Shown: piece by piece, positions 59,989 through 64,000 of the stretch
Layout of the letters: every line of letters starts with the position of its first letter
Position numbering within the stretch: the stretch's first letter is position 1
From: Paulinella micropora
Lineage: Eukaryota > Cercozoa > Imbricatea > Euglyphida > Paulinellidae
Direction: 5' to 3'
Assembly (NCBI GenBank): GCA_019918135.1
Contig: WBZZ01002841.1
Coordinates: 1-64,000, forward strand
DNA length: 64,000 bases
Notes under the pieces: generated by a model
Told to the model about the DNA's origin: nothing
What the model saw: only the letters and a program-made list of their open reading frames with translations
The model's database searches: none
Position numbers and translations under genes: made by a program

Positions 59989-60415
59989 GCATCTTCCTTT
60001 TCTTTATTTTGCATATTTACTGCATGCTCGCCTGAAACGTTAGAAGAAGAATCAAAAAAGGGCCCGACTGAGCCTCGCTCTTCGGGCAGGCCAAAAAAAC
60101 TGAGATTCGGTAGCAACATTGTATGTAATATGAAAAATGAAGGATGTATGTAATATTGTTTGGTTCTCTGTGCAGAATCCATCGACGTCGACGATGTTCC
60201 AGACGTTCCAGACGTCCCTGAAGAAGAAGAGACCCCTGAGCCTCCTATGCCTAAGGGGTCCAGCAAGAAAAAGCCAGGTACTAGCAAATTTCATCTTTTT
60301 TTTTTGTGCTTTTTTTTCAGTGTTTCTAATTTCTGACGTGACTAGGCAAGCCGAAGTCCAAAAAGCCCGCGGTCGACGCTGATGAAGTGGACATGTCGTT
60401 GGAGGTATAATCTTT
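59690..60415 (+). CDS. Candidate spliced gene, three to four exons
   Basis: Exon-like pieces with natural composition are separated by low-complexity introns with GT-AG ends. They are MDFEKQVKPAWLLYVGNPTN...YEANK (59,690-59,799, donor GTCATT), ETLEEESKKGPTEPRSSGRP (about 60,029-60,108, donor GTAGCA), SIDVDDVPDVPDVPEEEETP...KKKPG (about 60,175-60,275, acceptor TGCAG, donor GTACTA), and KPKSKKPAVDADEVDMSLE (about 60,346-60,403, acceptor ACTAG, donor GTATAA). The predicted protein is acidic with basic KPKSKK and GRPKK (AT-hook-like) patches, as in chromatin-associated or transposase accessory proteins. Exon order and phase are my inference. The 3' end is not found. Confidence 0.35.
59803..59891. 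repeat. (TTC)n microsatellite
   Basis: About 29 TTC units within the proposed first intron, followed by a T-run at 59,949-59,987. Confidence 0.95.
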
Positions 60416-60447
60416 CCTACTCCATCTTCTTCTTTTTCTTTTTTTTG

Positions 60448-60492
60448 TGAGGGGGGGGGGGCCCCCGGGGGGGGGGGGGGGGGGGGGGGGGG
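60448..60492. repeat. G-run/C-run palindromic homopolymer tract
   Basis: A 12-nt G run, CCCCC and a ~28-nt G run. Capable of hairpin or G-quadruplex formation, and a likely site of assembly uncertainty. Confidence 0.8.
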
Positions 60493-60663
60493 CAAAAGGT
60501 CTCTTTGGGCGCCGCAGCATATAGTTTAGAGAGGGGAGTATAGCTACTAGCTTTAGTATGGCTAGCTAGTGTGTGTGGCATTCTATCAGTGAGCATTTCC
60601 CTGTCTTTTTCTTTCCGAGTATAATCTCTCTAACGGGAAGCGCTGACATTTTTTTTTCAAACT

Positions 60664-61705
<1,042 letters not shown>

Positions 61706-61754
61706 TTTGTTGTTGTTGTTGTCGTTGCTGTTGGTTTGTTCTGCCACTGCCTTG

Positions 61755-62373
61755 TTCGCAAGAAACGAACGACTTCTTTCAAAACAACGGCGACCGGTAT
61801 TGTATTCAGGGTAGTTCGTCCGCCGGCGTGTCGAAAGAAGTCGTTCAGGATCTTGTGAACAAGGCAATGTCAGAACAAGCCGCATCCATTAAGGAAATGC
61901 TAGCAGAAGAAAGAAAAATGAGAGAGGAGGAAAGGAAGAAAAAAGAATCGCAAGATCGGAAGGAAAAAGAGGCGCAAGAGAAGCGACAACGGGAAGAGGA
62001 GAGAAGAAAGAGGAAGAATTCGAAGAAGGAGAAGGAGGAGGAGGAGGAGGAGGAAAGCTCAGAAGAAGAGAACGAGAGAGTGAAGAAGAAGAAGAAGAAG
62101 AATAACAAGAACAAGAAAAACCATGATGATAATGATAACAACAACAACAACAGCAACAACAACAGCAACAACAACAACAACAACAACAACAACAAAAATA
62201 GTAAGAGCGAGAGAGAAAGCTTGCTGGAGGATCTCATCGCGCGGATGGCAGCTGGCGCTCTGTCTGCTGGTAACTCACCTTCCACCCCCCAACGCGGCAC
62301 CGGTCTCACCGCTCCCAGCTCACCTAACGCATGGGAGTTTGTTTTAGCATCGCTTGCGCTGACTCGGCGCTAA
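61755..62373 (+). CDS. Coiled-coil protein with poly-Asn tract, exon-like
   Basis: A frame open from the ATT array to a TAA at 62,371-62,373. A possible acceptor (CGCAAG) precedes protein-like sequence from about 61,763: SSSAGVSKEVVQDLVNKAMS, a long charged coiled coil (EEERKKKESQDRKEKEAQEK), a Lys-run and an Asn-run with CAA/AAC codons, then LLEDLIARMAAGALSAGNSP and a short C-terminus. There is no ATG before 61,870, so the first exon would lie upstream. Probably a host or element gene fragment. Low complexity prevents a family call. Confidence 0.35.
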
Positions 62374-62743
62374 CTTCAAATGCACGCACCAGGTAGTTTG
62401 CATAGCTTTCACTTTTCTCCTTCATCTGAAAGATGTTTGAATTTGTTTTGTGTTTTTTTTCTTTGTAGTAGTGTAGTATTAATCGTAATTTTTTGCACTG
62501 GCAGGTTTGTTATGGTCGAAAGCGGGATTAAGAACGTTTGTCGCGTGCAAGAGTTAAACAAACTTCTAATTTAGTTAGTATGATATTACGGAGTTAGATT
62601 TATTATTTTTTTTAGTAATTAAAGAAATTTTGTTGTAGAATCTATGTATTTTGCGTGGCGACATCGCACTTCTCTTCCTCCCCCGTTCCCCCCTCCCCCC
62701 CCCCCGTGGGGAATTTATTGTAGGTAAAAGCAATGTTTATTAT

Positions 62744-63077
62744 CATAATAAAGTAAAATGCTTAATGTAAACAAAGATAAACAAAATTAAAAGCAAATTC
62801 TGCATGTTGGGCATTGTTATCATCATAGATTCATAGTAGCCGGGACTATGAAAAAGGAGAAAGATTACCGTGTCGGACCGGTTCCTGCCCACCTCTAAAG
62901 ATGAAGTTAAAGTGTATTACAATTTATAAAAACATGTTTTAATATTATTTTTATATGTTCTGCAATCAGTGAATTGATTTCCTTTCATTTCCACACGTTT
63001 TCAAAAAAATCCATATACTTCATGGAAAATTTCGGAAAAAGGGATACCCCCAAGATTGTCGAATGTTTAGTTATATA
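62744..63077 (-). repeat. 330-bp inverted repeat, right arm
   Basis: Partner of 58,526-58,855. The two arms enclose about 3.9 kb with the exon-like pieces and microsatellites. A C-run region (62,686-62,706) just inside the right arm mirrors the G-run (58,914-58,940) just inside the left arm. Confidence 0.9.
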
Positions 63078-63129
63078 ACGGGCATCATCACTTTAAATTT
63101 TGAAATCCGGACGAGTATATCGAGTGGAC

Positions 63130-63873
63130 TTGTAAGTTGTCCCCGAATACCACGGATCTGTTCTTTTGTCGCACGACCAACTGGGGACAATGAACGTAGT
63201 GATTGATTGTGCCGCCAAAAGAGTCATATACGGCGTAGAGCCAGGAGAAGAATATACTGTCGACTCTCTCCATGCTATTGACTCATACGAGGCCCTACAC
63301 CTAGGGGTAGCATCGGAAGGGAAACAGGTGGCCATTACACACGCATATGAGGCATATATGCCAACGGACGCGGTGTCTAAAGATGGTTCAAACCTGTCAG
63401 ACAAGAGAGAGGCGGAGGTCTATACGGCTACAGTCTCTACACAATGGGATAAAAAGTCGATAGACGATCTCATTGAAAAGAGGAAAGAGGAGATTATATG
63501 CATGCGAAAAAGGTGCCCATCGTTGGCGAGATTTGAAGAAGGAGCAGGGGCCGATGTATATATTACCAACGGGTATTGCTTTCACGTAAAGGTGGAAGAG
63601 AAGGACAGACAGGAGTTTATACGGAGGAGAAGGGGACGACTCCCTGATATCCCGGCGGAAGATATTAAAAGCTTTATTACCGAATTCTGGGGTGACGAGC
63701 CTACGTGGCCGCGCTCACTGACAGAAGTGAAAAAGTGCCTGCGCACTCTTTTTGAAAATAATAAACCATATACGGTCATACTCCCGTACAATGAGAAGGC
63801 GATATGGGCGCAGGAAATACGGGACCGGCTTGTTGATCACCGATACCGGTGCCCTCACGGAATCAACACTTAG
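63130..63873 (+). pseudogene. Ty3/gypsy-like pol fragment downstream of protease
   Basis: An open frame from a TAA at about 63,128 to a TAG at 63,873, about 247 codons. Its start, VVPEYHGSVLLSHDQLGTMN then VVIDCAAKRVIYG, parallels the conserved end of the gypsy protease domain (usually LGMDWLxxxNVxIDCxxKxVxF). The rest is a charged region (KKSIDDLIEKRKEEIICMRK) of the kind found between protease and RT. No RT motif is reached before the stop. It therefore looks like a truncated pol piece of a gypsy element different from A and B. The assignment rests on one short motif. Confidence 0.4.
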
Positions 63874-64000
63874 TGGTGGCTTGTCGTCTCGGGACTCGTG
63901 AGCAGAGCAGTGCATACAAGCGGAAGCTCAGAGACCAGGACAAGTTGAAATTGATTCCTCAAGCATTCACATGCTTCGATAGTTTCTACACCCGAAAAGC

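Noticed and set aside
59240..60287. Long ORFs made of poly-Arg, poly-Lys, poly-Ser, poly-Phe or poly-Leu
   Set aside because: Caused by the GAA, TTC and T-run microsatellites; only the short flanking complex stretches are protein-like.

Overview
The window looks like nuclear DNA of a microbial eukaryote; I cannot name the lineage. The evidence is Ty1/copia and Ty3/gypsy LTR retrotransposons, long simple-sequence tracts, GT-AG-flanked exon-like pieces near the right end, and F-box, LRR and kinase families at the left. Runs of 10-28 G or C occur throughout, and many reading frames break. I therefore cannot separate true pseudogenes from homopolymer sequencing errors without reads.

Left part (1 to about 18.84 kb): a GC-rich, retrotransposon-free, apparently intronless gene island on both strands. 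In order it holds two short uncertain ORFs and decayed coding pieces (1.1-3.9 kb), an unrecognised ORF overlapping by 17 nt a candidate clan CE (Ulp1/adenain-type) cysteine peptidase (4.2-6.1 kb), two Sel1-repeat remnants (6.5-8.1 kb), a divergent F-box-like / LRR gene pair (8.6-10.8 kb), a broken minus-strand cluster of two or three kinase-like domains (12.1-15.8 kb), a GH88/GH105-like membrane-anchored hydrolase (16.0-17.3 kb), a 128-aa protein whose N-terminus copies the histone H3 tail (17.4-17.8 kb), and a small membrane protein (18.3-18.8 kb). Intergenic spacers carry a family of about 90-bp repeats. Compactness, overlapping frames and host-interaction families resemble large DNA viruses, but no capsid, polymerase or packaging hallmark is visible. 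An endogenous viral origin is a hypothesis only.

Middle part (18.85 to 55.6 kb): nested LTR retrotransposons. A decayed copia pol (18.86-21.72) abuts two head-to-head elements of a second LTR family (21.73-29.30). The right-hand one carries an antisense piece of a third element's gag. A Ty3/gypsy element (A, about 31.0-40.1 kb) follows. A copia element (40,500-55,335; 221-bp LTRs and 5-bp target duplication GCTAT) encloses a rearranged, almost identical second gypsy copy (B, 47,977-52,832) and large CATA/CATG microsatellites.

Right part (55.6 to 64 kb): a retroelement-like unit with a CCCH-finger plus RGG-box protein coupled by ATGA to a second ORF, then a 330-bp inverted repeat flanking about 3.9 kb of exon-like sequence with GAA, TTC and ATT microsatellites, and finally a gypsy-like pol fragment. 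The strongest single observation is the histone H3 tail mimic at 17,441-17,827.
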